This document shows positions 5,006-6,375 of a DNA stretch of 6,375 nucleotides, one piece after another. Source of the DNA: Phycisphaerales bacterium. GTDB lineage: Bacteria > Planctomycetota > Phycisphaerae > Sedimentisphaerales > Anaerohalosphaeraceae. Made by a program: the position numbers and the translations under genes. The stretch covers positions 1 through 6,375 of the forward strand of contig DSDR01000170.1 in assembly GCA_011048645.1 (NCBI GenBank). The letters run 5' to 3'. The notes beneath the pieces were generated by a model. That model was not told where the DNA came from, made no database searches, and saw only the letters and a list, made by a program, of their open reading frames with translations. Positions within the stretch are counted from its first letter, which is position 1. Every line of letters starts with the position of its first letter.

Positions 5006-5838
5006 ATTTATTTGCGATTGATATTGGCAATACCGTGATGAAAGCGTCTTTTTTTCTGAACGACAAGGAACAGCAGTTGGTGAGTTTGCCGCTGAATGAC
5101 GAGGCGTTTGAAGATCGCTTCACCCGGCTGCTGACGGAATGCTGGGATCAGGCGCCGCTGGTGGAATCGGCCGCAGAGCCAACCAAAGATGCGGTGATCG
5201 TGGTCAGTTCGGTCAACCCCGATGCGACGGATCGTGTGCGTGCGCTCTGTCAGGATGTGCTGGGTGAGCCGGTTAAGGTGATCGGTCAGGATGTGCCGCT
5301 GCCGATCGAGACCAGCGTTGAGCGGCCGTTTGATGTCGGGACGGATCGGCTCGTGACTGCGGCGGCGGCGTATGCGGTGGTCGAGGATGCGGTGGTGGTG
5401 GCCGATTTCGGCACGGCGGTGACGATTGATCTGGTCGATGAGTCCGGCGTGTTTGTCGGCGGGACGATCAGTCCGGGCTTTGAGATGGCGCTGGAGGCGA
5501 TGCACGCGCACACGGCCAAGCTGCCGCAGGTCGGAATGCAAAAGCCCGCCTCGGTGTATGGCGTCAACACCGCCGAGGCGATGCGGGCCGGTGTGTATTG
5601 GGCGGCGGTCGGGCTGCTGGAGACGATCTGTCGCAAATACGCCGAGCAGTTGGGACGCTGGCCGCACGTGATTCTGACCGGCGGCGGGGCGGCGGTGTTC
5701 AAAGACGACTGCGAGTTCGTCGATTCGTATGTGCCGGATCTGGCCGTGCGCGGCATTATGATTGCCTATAAGAAAGCAATTTTCGAAGCTGAAGACATCG
5801 ACCGGCTTGATCATGACAACACATTCGACACACGCTGA
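5002..5838 (+). CDS. coaX: Type III pantothenate kinase
   Basis: This enzyme phosphorylates pantothenate with ATP, the first step of coenzyme A synthesis. The type III family belongs to the ASKHA fold, needs a monovalent cation and is generally not feedback-inhibited by CoA. Visible motifs: DIGNT (7-11), the phosphate-1 loop; GTDR (113-116), whose Asp115 matches the catalytic Asp; DFGTAVTID (135-143), phosphate-2; GGTISPG (153-159); and TGGG (226-229) in the adenosine region. It is 278 residues long, slightly longer than the usual 250-260 because of an acidic tail after about 259. The ATG overlaps the obg TGA. GAGG at 4991-4994 gives it its own ribosome site 7 nt upstream, so it should be co-transcribed and coupled with obg. 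It ends 39 nt from the stop of a convergent minus-strand frame, with no U-tract terminator seen between. Confidence 0.95.
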   Translation: MNLFAIDIGNTVMKASFFLNDKEQQLVSLPLNDEAFEDRFTRLLTECWDQAPLVESAAEPTKDAVIVVSSVNPDATDRVRALCQDVLGEPVKVIGQDVPLPIETSVERPFDVGTDRLVTAAAAYAVVEDAVVVADFGTAVTIDLVDESGVFVGGTISPGFEMALEAMHAHTAKLPQVGMQKPASVYGVNTAEAMRAGVYWAAVGLLETICRKYAEQLGRWPHVILTGGGAAVFKDDCEFVDSYVPDLAVRGIMIAYKKAIFEAEDIDRLDHDNTFDTR

Positions 5839-5877
5839 GCCGCATCGCGATGGTCGGCGAATTCAGGGCGTACACCG

Positions 5878-6228
5878 CTATCGTGTCAGCGCCTCGTCCA
5901 GTTCCAGTTCGACCGGTTCGGGCAGAGCGATTTCAATATCCACTGTCAATGGCGTCTCCGGCGCCGTGAGCATATTGGCGACCGCATAAGATAAGATGTG
6001 GGGGCGCTCGTTTTCGGCAAGGGCAGTTCTGACGTCGACGCGCGAGCGGGCCGGAATCCTGATGTGTTCCGGGCCGTGCTGACCGATGCGATTAAGCTCA
6101 ATATCCAGAAACGATCGATTGATGATTTCAAAATATCCCGTATTGCCTCGACTGTAATACATCGGCAAGACCGTCACGCAGGCTTGATACATCGCCTCGA
6201 TCAGGGCGCGCCGCCCGATTGTATTGCC
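5878..6228 (-). pseudogene. Unrecognised β-rich protein, apparently 5'-truncated by an insertion sequence
   Basis: A minus-strand frame is open from just after an in-frame TGA (6229-6231) to TAG at 5878-5880. The first ATG (6192-6190) gives 104 residues, but its upstream GAGG is only 2 nt away. The sequence before it (IGRRALIEA) still reads like protein, so the true start has probably been lost. Codon third positions are GC-rich like the neighbouring genes, and the opposite-strand frames look like shadows. The product has alternating polar/hydrophobic stretches, YFEIINRSFLDIEL, then IRIPARSRVDVR, then PLTVDIEIALP. These suggest β-strands, loosely reminiscent of LEA14/WHy-like domains. I do not recognise the family and assign no function. 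The frame opens just where AT-rich insertion-sequence DNA begins, which is why it is called broken. An intact small gene using the ATG remains possible. Confidence 0.5.
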
Positions 6229-6375
6229 TCAGTTGGAAATGGACAAATCCTTGAAAAGTGTTATTCTTTTGTGGACATTTTTGAAAGGGATTTGGTATGA
6301 GCAAGCAGCGTAGACGGTTTGAGGCGGCAGAAAAGGTAAAAATCATTCGGGAACATCTTCTTGACAAGCGGCCGC
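6229..6375 (+). mobile_element. Left part of an insertion sequence (probably IS3-like), runs off the window
   Basis: The composition changes from GC-rich coding DNA to an AT-rich non-coding stretch at about 6225-6296, followed by the start of a transposase gene. The exact left end is uncertain: I placed it where the minus-strand frame is lost. The right end and second inverted repeat lie outside, so neither the terminal repeat nor the target duplication can be checked. TGGACA occurs twice in the AT-rich lead (6240-6245 and 6272-6277), possibly part of the terminal sequence. Confidence 0.5.
6297..6375 (+). CDS. Transposase N-terminus (IS3/IS911 OrfA-like helix-turn-helix), partial
   Basis: Twenty-six codons are visible, beginning MSKQRRRFEAAEK and running to the window edge. 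The pattern of basic residues, then an aromatic, then a helix with VKIIREHLLDKRP matches the first helix of the DNA-binding OrfA of IS3-family elements, where it is followed by a helix-turn-helix. AAAGGG (6284-6289) provides a ribosome site 7 nt before the ATG. The gene continues outside the window, so intactness and the OrfB frame cannot be judged. Confidence that it is a transposase is moderate, because so little is seen. Confidence 0.65.
   Translation, partial: MSKQRRRFEAAEKVKIIREHLLDKRP

Noticed and set aside
5008..5814. A 268-codon minus-strand frame covering coaX
   Set aside because: It is rich in His and Arg with no domain pattern, as expected from the antisense of a GC-rich gene. The + strand frame carries all the CoaX motifs.
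5839..5858. GCCG/CGGC stem around the palindrome CATCGCGATG between coaX and the convergent frame, as a shared terminator
   Set aside because: The pairing exists, but no T-tract follows on either strand and the region is GC-rich, so it cannot be called a terminator.
5998..6300. A 100-codon + strand frame between coaX and the transposase
   Set aside because: It runs from GC-rich coding DNA straight across the inferred insertion boundary. The minus-strand frame has better codon third positions and reads more like protein.

Overview
The window looks like chromosomal DNA from a GC-rich, free-living bacterium. Taxonomy cannot be fixed without searches. The gene mix (a large clan-A glycoside hydrolase, an exported DJ-1-like protein, an obg-coaX pair, a planctomycete-style insertion sequence) suggests the Planctomycetota (Phycisphaerae-like), but this is an impression. 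Every complete gene except the one beside the insertion sequence belongs to a recognisable family.

Left part (2-3072, + strand). The window opens inside a glycoside hydrolase gene whose TIM barrel appears to be interrupted, just after the catalytic nucleophile, by about 215 residues of Rossmann-like (amidotransferase-like) sequence. A good sigma-70-type promoter overlaps its stop codon. It is followed by a roughly 107-nt leader with a strong hairpin, then a two-gene unit: a predicted lipoprotein of the DJ-1/PfpI family and a zinc-free quinone oxidoreductase of the zeta-crystallin type. The two genes overlap by ATGA. Together they look like a stress or reactive-carbonyl/quinone module.

Middle (3088-3904). 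The minus strand carries a tRNA-Ala(CGC) with its own promoter and, upstream of it, a nitroreductase-family flavoprotein gene. The tRNA converges on the quinone oxidoreductase gene with only 15 nt between them. The nitroreductase diverges from obg across a 163-nt intergenic region. That region holds a near-consensus obg promoter overlapped by a 9-bp tandem repeat and a 10-bp palindrome.

Right part (3905-6375). obg (ribosome-associated GTPase) and coaX (type III pantothenate kinase, first step of CoA synthesis) form a translationally coupled housekeeping operon with another ATGA overlap. A minus-strand reading frame converges on coaX. It appears to have lost its 5' end to an insertion sequence whose AT-rich left end and first 26 transposase codons run off the right edge of the window.

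The best candidates for something undescribed are the interrupted glycoside hydrolase barrel, the structured leader with its exported DJ-1/quinone-reductase pair, and the repeat-studded obg promoter. No CRISPR array, prophage or toxin-antitoxin locus was seen.
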